Shown: piece after piece, positions 18,160 to 27,019 of the stretch | How the letters are laid out: each line of letters begins with the position of its first letter | How positions within the stretch are numbered: the first letter of the stretch is position 1 | NCBI GenBank assembly: GCA_041748315.1 | Contig: JBGTDM010000154.1 | Location: forward strand, 11,055 to 75,054 | Reading direction: 5' to 3' | Length of the DNA stretch: 64,000 nt | DNA from: CALMEE01 sp041748315 | GTDB lineage: Bacteria > Planctomycetota > Planctomycetia > Pirellulales > Pirellulaceae | Made by a program: the position numbers and the translations under genes | Notes under the pieces: generated by a model | What the model saw: the letters and a program-made list of their open reading frames with translations, nothing else | What the model was told of the DNA's origin: nothing | The model's database searches: none

Positions 18160-18906
18160 TCATGTCGAACCGCTGCAACAACGGGCGATCTCGATTTGTC
18201 CAAAATTATCCATGGATGGATGTCGGTCGCACTCGACTGTGTGGTTGCCGGGACGAATCGAATATGCGGTGTTCATACCGACCTGACGAGCAGCATCAAG
18301 CTCCTCGACAATGTCACTGATAAACAACACCTCGCGGGGAAGAATTCCAATTTGTGAGGCGATTGCCGTATAGCTTGTGGCTTCCTTTTTTCCACCAATT
18401 GTCGTGTCGAAATGACCTTCCAAAAAGGGGAGTAAATTACCCGACTGGCTGTTTGCAAAATACAGTTTCTGTGCGGCGATACTACCGGAAGAATAAATGT
18501 AGATACGCAATCCGGCCAGCTTCCAGCGTTGAATCGCCGGCGCCACGTCAGGAAACAGGTGCCCGACTAATTCACCTGACTGGAATCCCGATTTCCAGAT
18601 TTGGCCTTGAAGGCTTTTCAGACCCGTTGTTTTGGCGTCGCTATCCATCAAGCGGAGCACATGCTCAACGACTGCTTGCTGCAATTTCCCTGGATCTGAA
18701 TCATTTAGCCATGACGCCAAGTCAACTCCTTGATCCATGGCCATTTGGGCGACCGTTTGTTTCAATTCGTCGTCATCCCATTGTTCGGTGATGAACGTCG
18801 AAACATGTTTTCGCACGAACGGAAACATGACGTCATAAACAAAACTGATACTGGAAGTCGTTCCTTCAATGTCCAGTAAAACAGCTTGGCCTGCGAATGG
18901 AATCAC
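18160..18906 (-). CDS. mtnC: Enolase-phosphatase E1 (acireductone synthase)
   Basis: A 248-residue HAD-superfamily enzyme that enolises and dephosphorylates 2,3-diketo-5-methylthiopentyl-1-phosphate in methionine salvage. The N-terminus VLLDIEGTTSSISFVYDVMFP is diagnostic; the aspartate is the HAD nucleophile and DIEGT replaces the usual DxDxT. The later IYSSGSIAAQKL and FISDIVEELDAA are HAD motifs II-IV. I start at the GTG at 18906, because it overlaps the mtnD stop as GTGA, the usual coupled arrangement. The 21 upstream codons read in frame lie inside mtnD. Its product is used by MtnD, encoded just upstream. Confidence 0.93.
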   Translation of the reverse strand: MIPFAGQAVLLDIEGTTSSISFVYDVMFPFVRKHVSTFITEQWDDDELKQTVAQMAMDQGVDLASWLNDSDPGKLQQAVVEHVLRLMDSDAKTTGLKSLQGQIWKSGFQSGELVGHLFPDVAPAIQRWKLAGLRIYIYSSGSIAAQKLYFANSQSGNLLPFLEGHFDTTIGGKKEATSYTAIASQIGILPREVLFISDIVEELDAARQVGMNTAYSIRPGNHTVECDRHPSMDNFGQIEIARCCSGST

Positions 18907-19490
18907 AATTTGACCACCGGTTTGATTGTTACTTGTTCCGCGACTGAAATATATTGAGGTCCCAAGCAAAGCGGTTCATACGCAGCGTGAACCCCTTCGC
19001 TAAGGTAATGAGGGGTCCAGCCCGATTTATCTTCAAACAAACGAATGCAACGAATGCGCTTGTCACTGCACAAATTAAACCAGTGTTTTGTTCCTTTTGG
19101 CACGTTGATTAGATCACCGGAACTTACGGTAATGCTGAACACGGGTCCGTTATCTGGATGGATATGGAACACTCCATTTCCTTCGACGGTGAACCGTACT
19201 TCGTCTTCCGAGTGTGTATGTTCTTTATCAAACTTCGCAAGCATCGTATCCAGACCGGGCGTTTCCGGGTTGACGTTGATCACGTCCGCAGTGACGAAGC
19301 CACCGGCCTGCTTGAGTCGCTTGATTTCGCTGTCATAGACGGCCAGTATTTGTTCGTCCGTGGCATCGTCGGCGATACGATTGGCAACGTCCCAATTTTC
19401 GTACTTAATTCCAAAGGGATTGAGAAATTCATTGACTTCTTGTGGATCATTGATTGACCGATTCTCGGAGGGAATGTGCACGACCGCCAT
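18903..19490 (-). CDS. mtnD: Acireductone dioxygenase
   Basis: A 195-residue cupin enzyme that oxidises acireductone to 2-keto-4-methylthiobutyrate and formate in the iron form; a nickel form gives a dead-end product. The metal-binding set is visible as H-T-H-S-E-D-E-V near residue 92 and a later histidine in GTKHWFNL. Length and order match bacterial ARD proteins. The stop codon overlaps the mtnC start, and mtnB lies 189 bases upstream on the same strand, so mtnB-mtnD-mtnC run in one direction and cover three consecutive activities of the pathway. Confidence 0.95.
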   Translation of the reverse strand: MAVVHIPSENRSINDPQEVNEFLNPFGIKYENWDVANRIADDATDEQILAVYDSEIKRLKQAGGFVTADVINVNPETPGLDTMLAKFDKEHTHSEDEVRFTVEGNGVFHIHPDNGPVFSITVSSGDLINVPKGTKHWFNLCSDKRIRCIRLFEDKSGWTPHYLSEGVHAAYEPLCLGPQYISVAEQVTIKPVVKL

Positions 19491-19679
19491 CGTAATTGCC
19501 TATTTAGAAATGAGGTATCGAAAGTGCCAACGCAGGTAGCTGAATATAGTGCGAATCCGCAAATCGATTCAGACTGCAACGATCGCCAGTATTTTCGATT
19601 AAACCACGACGATTTTCAAGTCCAAACTGCCTTGGCCACGAATTTTGAAAGGGGATCGTCGGCGGAACTGTCGGCCACA

Positions 19680-20333
19680 TCATTTCCCCATTTGAAGCTT
19701 TCTGCCCAGACATTCAAATAGAAACTCAAATATCTCGATGTGGCGCCGAGCTTCATCGACAGTTCGTCCCCATGTGTACAGTCCATGACTTCGAATAAGG
19801 TATCCGTGAATTTGCGATTCAGGATTCTCAAACACCGATGAGACCTTGGTGGCCAAGTCGGGGATATTTTGAGTGTTGTCAAAAATGGGAACCCACTCGC
19901 GATGTTCGTGAGTCGTGACTCCTTCCAAGCCCTTGAGCATTTCAAATCCTTCAATCCAAAGGCCGCCTTGTTCAAAGAAATGGTCGGACAGGATTGTCCC
20001 CCAGACGCTGTGGGTATGCAAAATCGAATCCGCCCCAGTGTATTCTGCAGCGACAATATGTAACAACGTTTCGGCAGAGGACTTGGGTTGATCGGGCAGG
20101 ACTGGTTTCCCGAGCCTGTCGACCCGCACGAAATCGTCGGGCTGCAGGTTTCCCTTGTCTTTGCCACTGGCCGTGACCAGCAATTCGAGAGGGTTGCGAC
20201 TGACAACGCAACTGTAATTGCTGCTGGTACCCACCGACCAACCTCGTTGATAGAACAACCTTCCAACGGATTGGAGTTCGCGAATCTGGTTTTCCATTCC
20301 AGCAAGGGTCGACGTCATACTCGATCGGTTCAT
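19680..20333 (-). CDS. mtnB: Methylthioribulose-1-phosphate dehydratase
   Basis: A 217-residue class II aldolase-fold enzyme that dehydrates 5-methylthioribulose 1-phosphate. The zinc ligands are visible in SILHTHSVWGT (H-x-H) and in LIRSHGLYTWG, and the N-terminal FYQRGWSVGTSSNYS and GKDKG segments match MtnB. It is the first gene of the mtn group here. mtnA, mtnK and mtnP or mtnN, needed for the earlier steps, are not in the window. A long second frame overlaps it but is a shadow. Confidence 0.93.
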   Translation of the reverse strand: MNRSSMTSTLAGMENQIRELQSVGRLFYQRGWSVGTSSNYSCVVSRNPLELLVTASGKDKGNLQPDDFVRVDRLGKPVLPDQPKSSAETLLHIVAAEYTGADSILHTHSVWGTILSDHFFEQGGLWIEGFEMLKGLEGVTTHEHREWVPIFDNTQNIPDLATKVSSVFENPESQIHGYLIRSHGLYTWGRTVDEARRHIEIFEFLFECLGRKLQMGK

Positions 20334-20573
20334 GAAGTTTAAGCGGCTTAGTTGGTGTCCTGGATTTCGTTGTGTCAGGCCCTCTGGTCGCTACGATCGA
20401 TTGTTAAATTCAACCGGTGCCATTCGCAGTTGGTTCCACATTCGCCAACTCGCCGCAACCGCTGTGAGATCATTTAGCACGAATTCAAATCTATGGTATT
20501 TTAAAGTTCGGTTCAATCGCTCTGCAGCAGGTTGCAATGCGGAATAATATCGCCATAACAAATGCAGCCTGGT

Positions 20574-21149
20574 TCAACTATGCATTCGCGGCAACGGGTC
20601 GCCTCGTTCTATGATCGCGGCCTCAAACTCTGCCAGTTCCGAAAGTCGCTTTTTTACGGTCTCATCATTTGCGAACGACTTCGCCAACCGTACATACGTC
20701 GAGTGATGTCGGGCCTCCGATTCAAACAGACTGTCGTAAAAGTCAGCCAATTCTCGATCCGCAATGTGCTTGCGCAACAGGTCAAATCGTTCACATGAAC
20801 GCGCTTCGATGAGTCCAGCAACAAGAATTCGATCGATGGCTCTTTCCGGTTCACCTTTTCGGACCAGGTCATTGAGTTGCCGACCGTAACTGCTGGGCTT
20901 TAACCGTCTGAAACGGATGCCGCGCCGATTCAGAATCGCCAATACTTGGTGAAAGTGATCAAGCTCTTCATTGACGATTTCCGTCATCTCTCGGCATAGT
21001 TCCTGATTGTCAATATAGGCGAACATCAGATTCATGGCACACCCTGCCGCCTTCTTTTCGCAGTGTGCGTGATCGATCAGAATCTCCTCGATATTGTTGT
21101 CAACTTGCTGAAGCCAACGATCTGGTGAAGTTGATTTGAGATTTAACAT
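20574..21149 (-). CDS. miaE: tRNA-(ms2io6A)-hydroxylase
   Basis: A 191-residue non-heme di-iron enzyme that hydroxylates the isopentenyl group of 2-methylthio-N6-isopentenyladenosine at position 37 of tRNA. Iron ligands fit a ferritin-like four-helix bundle: HAHCEKKAAG, the VNEELDHFHQVL helix, IEARSCERFDLL and SESEARHH-like FESEARHHSTYVRL. The length matches MiaE. It lies upstream of mtnB with a 240-base gap on the same strand. No miaA or miaB is in the window. Confidence 0.93.
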   Translation of the reverse strand: MLNLKSTSPDRWLQQVDNNIEEILIDHAHCEKKAAGCAMNLMFAYIDNQELCREMTEIVNEELDHFHQVLAILNRRGIRFRRLKPSSYGRQLNDLVRKGEPERAIDRILVAGLIEARSCERFDLLRKHIADRELADFYDSLFESEARHHSTYVRLAKSFANDETVKKRLSELAEFEAAIIERGDPLPRMHS

Positions 21150-21599
21150 TTAAATTCCGAGGCAATACAACATATTCGATCATCACGGGTCCCCCCGATC
21201 CGACCGTTGTGGACGCCGCCGTTCCGTTCCGAGATGGTCATTCGAGAACGCACCTGAATAGGTTGGCGGCTTATGATCGTTTTCAAGTCGAGAGGCTGGA
21301 ACGGTCGTCGCAACGTTTGCAACGGCAAGCCGCAGACCCTGTATGTTGGGAAACTCAAAGCGAAACCAACAGAAACCCGATTTTCGAGGCTCTGCTTCAC
21401 CGATGCTTACGGACGAATTAAATCTACTGTTCGCATCCTGGACGGACTCCAATTCTATCAATATTCTATGGAGAGTCACGGACCCTTCAGGATGCCCAAC
21501 ATGATTTTGCGGACGAACCGAGTCGACTTGGAATCGGCTTGTAAATGGGATACCCTAATGAGTTGAGAAACATTCTACTTATCTCTGTTGAAAAGCGAG
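21150..21599. other. Divergent intergenic region, nothing recognised
   Basis: 450 bases between miaE (minus) and the YdcF gene (plus). It should hold both promoters. Small frames here have no family features. Confidence 0.45.
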
Positions 21600-22538
21600 A
21601 TGGTTTTGGGCCGACGTCGCCGCTCGGGCAACGAGTTTGATGATTACTACGAGGATGACCAGGATTCACCAGATCGGCAGGAAGTACCGCGAACTTCAAG
21701 TCCGAAACGGGTGGTTCCGTTGATCGTCCTGGCGCTTATTGGTGCGACTTTTTTTGGCGCAATTTGGGTTGTTGCTGGTCGGCCGATGTTTGAGAAAACC
21801 GTCTTAGCACTGATTTCGCCTGTTGGACTGGTTTGGTTGGGCTTGTTTGTCATTTTCTATCTGAGCGTGCTGACTCGGGCTAAGGCGCCAGCCCTGATCG
21901 CGCTGTTGCTGTGGGTGCTCTTATCTGCCGCGGGAAATTCGTTAGTTTCCCAACAGTTGGCGCGAATCTTGGAGCACCGGTACGAGAATCAAAATCTCGG
22001 AGAGATGCCCAAGTTGGATTTGATTGTGCTGCTTGGTGGCGGAGTCGGTACAGCACCCAATCAGCAGCCGCAAACTGGATTTTCAGGGGATCGCCTCGTT
22101 CAGGTTGCTCGGCTCTATCATCAGGGCAAAGTGGAGACGATTGTCTGCTGCGGGACGCATGGGCTTCCGCCCTATGCGGGCGAGTTGACTCAGGCCGAAG
22201 CGGCGTTTTTGTTGTTAACCCAGCTCAAAATCCCTGAATCCGCGATCGTACAACTGGATGGGACGAACACATTTCAGGAGCTTCAGGCGTTGGATCGCTG
22301 GTTGTCGGCTCAACCCAACCGCATCGATTTGAAAGTAGGGATCGCCACATCTGCTTGGCACCTGCCACGGGCAATGCGGCTTGCCAGGACGATCGGGGTC
22401 GATGCGACTCCGATTGCCACCGATTTCATCTCCCACCCATTTAAACGCGAACCGGGAATCGTCGTTCCGACAGCCCGAAATCTCCTGAATACGCACCGCA
22501 CGATCAAGGAGTTGATCGCGAGTTGGTTGGGTCGATAA
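21600..22538 (+). CDS. YdcF/DUF218 family protein
   Basis: A 312-residue protein with a charged N-terminal tail (RRRRSGNEFDDYYEDDQD), three hydrophobic segments between residues 45 and 120, and a C-terminal DUF218 domain. The domain begins LDLIVLLGGGVGTAP, continues with VETIVCCGTHG and TNTFQEL, and ends with ATSAWHLPRAMRLAR. It resembles ElyC/SanA/YdcF proteins, which act around the cell envelope; a biochemical reaction is not established. I start at the ATG at 21600; a TTG four codons upstream is possible. It lies 123 bases upstream of lysW in the same direction, with no obvious functional tie. Confidence 0.85.
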   Translation: MVLGRRRRSGNEFDDYYEDDQDSPDRQEVPRTSSPKRVVPLIVLALIGATFFGAIWVVAGRPMFEKTVLALISPVGLVWLGLFVIFYLSVLTRAKAPALIALLLWVLLSAAGNSLVSQQLARILEHRYENQNLGEMPKLDLIVLLGGGVGTAPNQQPQTGFSGDRLVQVARLYHQGKVETIVCCGTHGLPPYAGELTQAEAAFLLLTQLKIPESAIVQLDGTNTFQELQALDRWLSAQPNRIDLKVGIATSAWHLPRAMRLARTIGVDATPIATDFISHPFKREPGIVVPTARNLLNTHRTIKELIASWLGR

Positions 22539-22661
22539 ATTTTTGGCCGGTCGGGCAAGCAGGACTGACCTGACTGGTCAAGTTAAACTAAAATAATCGG
22601 ACCGGACGATCGCCTTGGATCTGTCCTAGTTGATGAATGTACGTTCCAGAGAGTGATTGAC

Positions 22662-22832
22662 ATGTCAACTGCAAATTGTATTGAGTGTGATGCTTCCGTT
22701 GTTTTGGGTGACGATGTAGTGATCGGTGAAATTGTCTCATGTGTGGAGTGTGGAATCGATCTGGAGGTGACTTCTGTTGATCCACTGGCCGTCGAGCTGG
22801 CTCCAGAAGTTGAAGAGGACTGGGGCGAATAG
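22662..22832 (+). CDS. lysW: Amino-group carrier protein LysW
   Basis: A 56-residue acidic carrier protein. Two CxxC pairs, C6-x-x-C9 and C27-x-x-C30, form a zinc ribbon, and the C-terminus is EEDWGE, the EDWGE signature of LysW. In Thermus and Sulfolobus the side chain carboxyl of the last glutamate is joined to the amino group of alpha-aminoadipate or glutamate, which protects it and gives later enzymes an acidic handle. The gene is followed without a gap by lysX, whose GTG start shares the G of the lysW stop codon. It is easy to miss because of its size. Confidence 0.95.
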   Translation: MSTANCIECDASVVLGDDVVIGEIVSCVECGIDLEVTSVDPLAVELAPEVEEDWGE

Positions 22833-23725
22833 TGACAAGACTGAATTTGGCGTTTTTGCATTCACGAATCCGCGTCGAAGAGAAACTATTAATCGAGGCA
22901 TTGCAAACCCGGCAGGTCACCGTAAAGCCGATCGACATCCGCGATATCGTGTTCGACCCACAACTGGCCGGAAATTGGAAACAATTCGACTTGATACTCG
23001 ACCGGTGTATCGCTCATGGTCAAGCACTGGCCGTCACTGCGGTCCTTGAATGCATGGGCTGCACCTGTGTCAATCGGCTTGCCGTCACGCGATTGTGTGG
23101 GAACAAACTGGAAACCAGTTTGGCGTTGATTGCGCACGGTGTTCCGACGTTGCCAATACGCTTAGCAGTTTCACCCGAATCGGCATTGCTGGCGATTGAG
23201 GAACTTGGTTATCCGGTCGTCCTGAAACCGGTTACTGGCTCTTGGGGGCGGTTGCTCGCCAAAATCAATGACCGAGATGCCGCCGAGGCCGTGCTGGAAC
23301 ACAAATCCGTGTTGGGGTCCGTTCAACACCATACATTTTACGTGCAGCCGTTTGTTAGAAAGCGGAATTTTGATATTCGCGTATTCGTTATCGGTGGCGA
23401 AACAATCTGCGCTGTCAAACGAACAAGCGATCATTGGATTACCAATACCGCGCGTGGAGCGACAACATCAAACTATCCGTTGAGTGACGCATTGACCGAA
23501 CTGTGCAATAAGGCGTCGGCGGCTGTTGGTGGCGGCGTGCTGGCCATCGATGTGTTTGAAACGGAAGGGGGCGAGTTGCTCGTCAATGAAATCAATTCGA
23601 CCATGGAGTTTAGAAATTCGATTGCAGTCACGGGAGTCAATATTCCTGATCGATTTATCGACTACCTGTTCGTTGCGGCTGACCACGCTCATTCGGTTGC
23701 TTCCTCGACCGAGGCGATTTCATGA
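22832..23725 (+). CDS. lysX: LysW ligase, LysX/ArgX (RimK-like ATP-grasp)
   Basis: A 297-residue ATP-grasp ligase that couples alpha-aminoadipate (LysX) or glutamate (ArgX) to the C-terminal glutamate of LysW. ATP-grasp features are VVLKPVTGSWGRLLAKI, YVQPFVRKRNFDIRVFVIG and the metal-binding AIDVFE...VNEINSTMEFRNS. The last segment, with TMEFRN, looks closer to what I remember of Thermus LysX than of ArgX, but this is from memory and does not settle the substrate. The GTG start at 22832 overlaps the lysW stop, and the end overlaps lysY as ATGA, so translation is probably coupled. Confidence 0.92.
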   Translation: MTRLNLAFLHSRIRVEEKLLIEALQTRQVTVKPIDIRDIVFDPQLAGNWKQFDLILDRCIAHGQALAVTAVLECMGCTCVNRLAVTRLCGNKLETSLALIAHGVPTLPIRLAVSPESALLAIEELGYPVVLKPVTGSWGRLLAKINDRDAAEAVLEHKSVLGSVQHHTFYVQPFVRKRNFDIRVFVIGGETICAVKRTSDHWITNTARGATTSNYPLSDALTELCNKASAAVGGGVLAIDVFETEGGELLVNEINSTMEFRNSIAVTGVNIPDRFIDYLFVAADHAHSVASSTEAIS

Positions 23726-24768
23726 TCAGTCCGACGTCTAAAAGAATTCGCGTCTCGATTATTGGTGCCTCGGGGTATGTGGGTGGTGAACTGATCCGAC
23801 TTTTGCTGGGGCATCCACAGGTCGAATTGATACAAGTCACCTCGCAACAAAACGCAGGCAAACCAGTCTCGAGTGTACACCCGAACCTGCGCGGACAAAC
23901 GCAACTCAAGTTCTGCCCGGCGGAAGAAGTCACTGAATGCGAACTGTTATTTCTGGCTTTGCCACATGGTAGTTCGTCCCGGAAGATCGAACATTACGCC
24001 AAGCTATCCGAACGCATTATTGACCTGGCAGCCGATTTTCGATTGCGGGACCCTCGGATGTACGCCAAATGGTACGAAGCGGAGCACGAGAATGCGGACT
24101 GGCTCGACCATTTTTGTTACGGCTTGCCCGAAACCCGCAGAGAACAATTACGTGAAGCGCGCTATGTCAGTGGCGTCGGGTGCAATGCAACAACCACCAA
24201 TCTGGCATTGCTTCCGCTGGCTCGCGAAGGATTGATCCGAACCGCGGTTTGCGATCTGAAAGTCGGATCATCCGAAGGGGGCAACCAGCATTCGGCAGCG
24301 ACCCACCACGCAACTCGTGTCGGAAGTTTTCGATCGTTTGCACCGGTTGGACACCGACACCAAGCTGAGATTCTGCAGGAACTCGGCGACTTCGATTTGC
24401 ATTTTTCGGTGACGGCTGTCGAGATGGTCCGCGGAGTTCTTTGTACGGCCCATCTGTTTTTGCACCAGCCCAAAACAGAAAAGGACCTGTGGAAAATCTA
24501 CCGAAATGCCTATGCCTCAGAACCCTTCGTTCGTATTGTCAACGAGAAACGCGGCCTGTATCGCTTGCCCGAACCGAAACTGGTAAGCGGGACGAATTAC
24601 TGTGACGTCGGGTTTCGAGTCGACGAGGACTCTGGACGCGTCGTCGTCATCAGCGCGCTGGACAACCTCATGAAGGGCGCTGCCGGCACCGCAGTTCAAT
24701 GCTTAAACCTGATGTACGGTTGGCCAGAAACAACGTCGCTGGAATTTATGGGACTTCACCCAATTTGA
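23722..24768 (+). CDS. lysY: LysW-aminoadipyl/glutamyl-phosphate reductase
   Basis: A 348-residue homologue of ArgC. It reduces the acyl phosphate of LysW-bound aminoadipate or glutamate to the semialdehyde with NADPH. The nucleotide-binding motif GASGYVGGE is at residues 15-23, the catalytic cysteine is Cys154 in GVGCNATTTN, and a typical C-terminal segment reads SALDNLMKGAAGTAVQCLNL. A plain ArgC acting on free acetylglutamate would look similar; the direct linkage to lysW and lysX is what favours the carrier-bound substrate. It starts inside the end of lysX. Confidence 0.92.
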   Translation: MISPTSKRIRVSIIGASGYVGGELIRLLLGHPQVELIQVTSQQNAGKPVSSVHPNLRGQTQLKFCPAEEVTECELLFLALPHGSSSRKIEHYAKLSERIIDLAADFRLRDPRMYAKWYEAEHENADWLDHFCYGLPETRREQLREARYVSGVGCNATTTNLALLPLAREGLIRTAVCDLKVGSSEGGNQHSAATHHATRVGSFRSFAPVGHRHQAEILQELGDFDLHFSVTAVEMVRGVLCTAHLFLHQPKTEKDLWKIYRNAYASEPFVRIVNEKRGLYRLPEPKLVSGTNYCDVGFRVDEDSGRVVVISALDNLMKGAAGTAVQCLNLMYGWPETTSLEFMGLHPI

Positions 24769-24957
24769 TGAGGACTCGGCTTTTATCCGCATGTTCAGTA
24801 AACTCTATGAAACGAATTACGTTGAGGGTTGACCTTCGTGTGATTCAGCCTCCCTCAGGAGTTTTTGACTACACATCTAACGAACCATTGCACCGACCCT
24901 GGACGATGCTTTTGCAATAGTTCATTACTGGTTAACGGGAAAGGGAAATCGATATCG

Positions 24958-25812
24958 ATGATTGTTATTAAGATTGGTGGCGGCGAAGGGAATTTGATTG
25001 AATCGCTGTGCCGGGATATTGCAGAACTTGTTCATCAAGGTGGTCGCCTGATTCTCGTTCATGGCGGCTCGCATCTGACGAACGAGCTATCTACAAAACT
25101 CGAACACCCACCTCGATTTATCACATCGCCCTCTGGCTTCACGTCACGCTACACCGATCGCCGAACGATGGAAATCTTTCAAATGGCCTATTGTGGTCAA
25201 GCGAATAAGGCGATTGTGGAATGCTTGCAGAAGCAGGGCATTAACGCCATCGGGCTATCGGGTATGGATGGTCGCTTGTGGGAGGGTTCCCGAAAGAAAT
25301 CAATTCGCGCGGTTGAGAATGGTAAAACAGTCGTCATTCGTGATAACCTTACCGGTATTGTTGAAAGGGTCAATCAAGGCCTCCTGGCTGGATTGATCGA
25401 TCAAGGTTACTTGCCAGTGATTACGCCACCTGCCATTTCGTTTGAGCGTGAACCGATCAACGTTGACGGTGATCGAGCGGCCGCTGCGTCAGCGGTCGCG
25501 ATGCAGGCGAAACAACTGATCATACTTTCCAACATTTCGGGCTTACTGCGAAACGTTGAGGATCCAGACTCATTGATCCCAAACTTGCGTCGCGACGAAC
25601 TGGACCAAGCCATCACTGATTTTGCTGAAGGGCGCATGAGGATCAAATTGTTGGCTGCTGGCGAGGCAATCGATGGGGGCGTGTCGCAGGTTATCATTGG
25701 TGACTCGCGTCCCGAACATTGCTTGAAACTGGCGATCGAAGGAATAGGGACAGTCATTCGACCATCGCAAGCCACCTCGACATCCAGGGCTCAGGCGAAT
25801 AATCCCGCATGA
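24958..25812 (+). CDS. lysZ: LysW-aminoadipate/glutamate kinase
   Basis: A 284-residue amino acid kinase related to ArgB. It phosphorylates the free carboxylate of LysW-bound aminoadipate or glutamate. Visible features are the N-terminal IKIGGGEGNL, ILVHGGSHLTNEL, the GLSGMDGRLWEG segment, NVDGDRAAAASAVAM and RMRIKLLAAGEAIDGGVSQVI near the end. I start at ATG 24958, which gives the normal kinase N-terminus; the frame is open 31 codons further up without protein-like sequence. A 189-base gap separates it from lysY, the only real gap in the operon. It overlaps lysK as ATGA. Confidence 0.92.
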   Translation: MIVIKIGGGEGNLIESLCRDIAELVHQGGRLILVHGGSHLTNELSTKLEHPPRFITSPSGFTSRYTDRRTMEIFQMAYCGQANKAIVECLQKQGINAIGLSGMDGRLWEGSRKKSIRAVENGKTVVIRDNLTGIVERVNQGLLAGLIDQGYLPVITPPAISFEREPINVDGDRAAAASAVAMQAKQLIILSNISGLLRNVEDPDSLIPNLRRDELDQAITDFAEGRMRIKLLAAGEAIDGGVSQVIIGDSRPEHCLKLAIEGIGTVIRPSQATSTSRAQANNPA

Positions 25813-26963
25813 AAGCTTCTCACGCCAATTGTCCGCTCGATCCGCTTTGTGATGAGGTCGCATGTCAACTCGTCACGGAACTGGTCCGCATTCCCAGCCT
25901 GTCGCGAGAAGAAGAGGCCGCTGCAACATGGTTGGTTGCACAGATGCAGCGTCTGGGGTTCAGTGCTTCTCGAGACGACGCCGGTAACGCCGTAGGCGTG
26001 CGCGAATGCTTGAATGACCTGGGTGAGATTGCCGAGACCGTGATATTGTTGGGCCACATCGATACCGTACCGGGGGAAATTCCAGTACGAGTCGAACAAG
26101 GAATATTGCACGGTCGAGGCAGTGTTGACGCTAAAGGGAGCTTGGCAACTTTCGTCATTGCAGGTTCTCGAGCTCGTCTTAGACCGGGGCGACGCTTGGT
26201 CGTTGTGGGCGCTGTTGAGGAGGAGAGTACGACGTCAAAAGGTGCGCGATTGATCGCTCAACAATATCAACCCGATTGGTGCATCATCGGCGAACCAAGC
26301 GGAGCCGACGCGGTGACCTTGGGTTACAAGGGGCGATTGCAAATTGAATGCCGATTAAAGCAGCCGACGGCACATTCCGCCGGTCCACAGATAGCGATCG
26401 CGGAACACGCGGTGAATTGGTGGATTCGGCTACAAACCTGGAGCGACACGTTTAACTGTGGACGCGATAAGGTCTTCGAGCAACTGCAAATTTCGCTCAG
26501 TGCTTTCAACACGCAGAGCAATGGCATTACTGAGTCGGCTTCACTTAGAATTGGCCTGCGGCTGCCAGCGGAATTCCCGGTCGAGGATTTTCAAACGTTT
26601 GTTTCCGAACAACTGGCGCAGGTCACTCGCTTGCCAGCCTCCAACGTGTCTGCTCAATCAAGCGATTTGATGGAAACTGAATTGAGTTTTTACGGATACG
26701 AAGTAGCCCATCAGGAGCCGCGGACGTCGAAACTGGTCGGCCGCTTTAACCGGGCATTCCGGTCGGCAGGTATGACACCCCGACACAAGCTCAAAACCGG
26801 CACTTCGGATATGAATGTTGTCAGTCCAATTTGGCAATGCCCAATCGTCGCTTATGGCCCGGGGGACAGTAGCCTCGATCATACGCCTCAAGAACAACTG
26901 TCGTTGAAGGAGTACTTGGCTTCGATCCGTTTTCTAACCACCATTCTGGAACAATCCAACTAA
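25809..26963 (+). CDS. lysK: LysW-lysine/ornithine hydrolase (M20 family)
   Basis: A 384-residue zinc carboxypeptidase-like enzyme that releases lysine or ornithine from LysW. M20 metal ligands are visible: His83 in LGHIDTV with Asp85, Asp107 in RGSVDAKG, and the glutamates 137-138 in VGAVEEES. It starts four bases before the end of lysZ and closes the operon. The aminotransferase LysJ, which should act between LysY and LysK, is not in this window. A generic M20 deacylase (ArgE, DapE) is the alternative, less likely given the neighbours. Confidence 0.92.
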   Translation: MKASHANCPLDPLCDEVACQLVTELVRIPSLSREEEAAATWLVAQMQRLGFSASRDDAGNAVGVRECLNDLGEIAETVILLGHIDTVPGEIPVRVEQGILHGRGSVDAKGSLATFVIAGSRARLRPGRRLVVVGAVEEESTTSKGARLIAQQYQPDWCIIGEPSGADAVTLGYKGRLQIECRLKQPTAHSAGPQIAIAEHAVNWWIRLQTWSDTFNCGRDKVFEQLQISLSAFNTQSNGITESASLRIGLRLPAEFPVEDFQTFVSEQLAQVTRLPASNVSAQSSDLMETELSFYGYEVAHQEPRTSKLVGRFNRAFRSAGMTPRHKLKTGTSDMNVVSPIWQCPIVAYGPGDSSLDHTPQEQLSLKEYLASIRFLTTILEQSN

Positions 26964-27019
26964 AGTGGCTGGGCAGCAGACTTGAATCGCAATCCGAGTT
27001 GAGCTTTTCAAGGGGTGCT

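Noticed and set aside
19616..20305. Long minus-strand frame overlapping mtnB
   Set aside because: It is a shadow of mtnB in another frame; mtnB has clear zinc ligands and family motifs.
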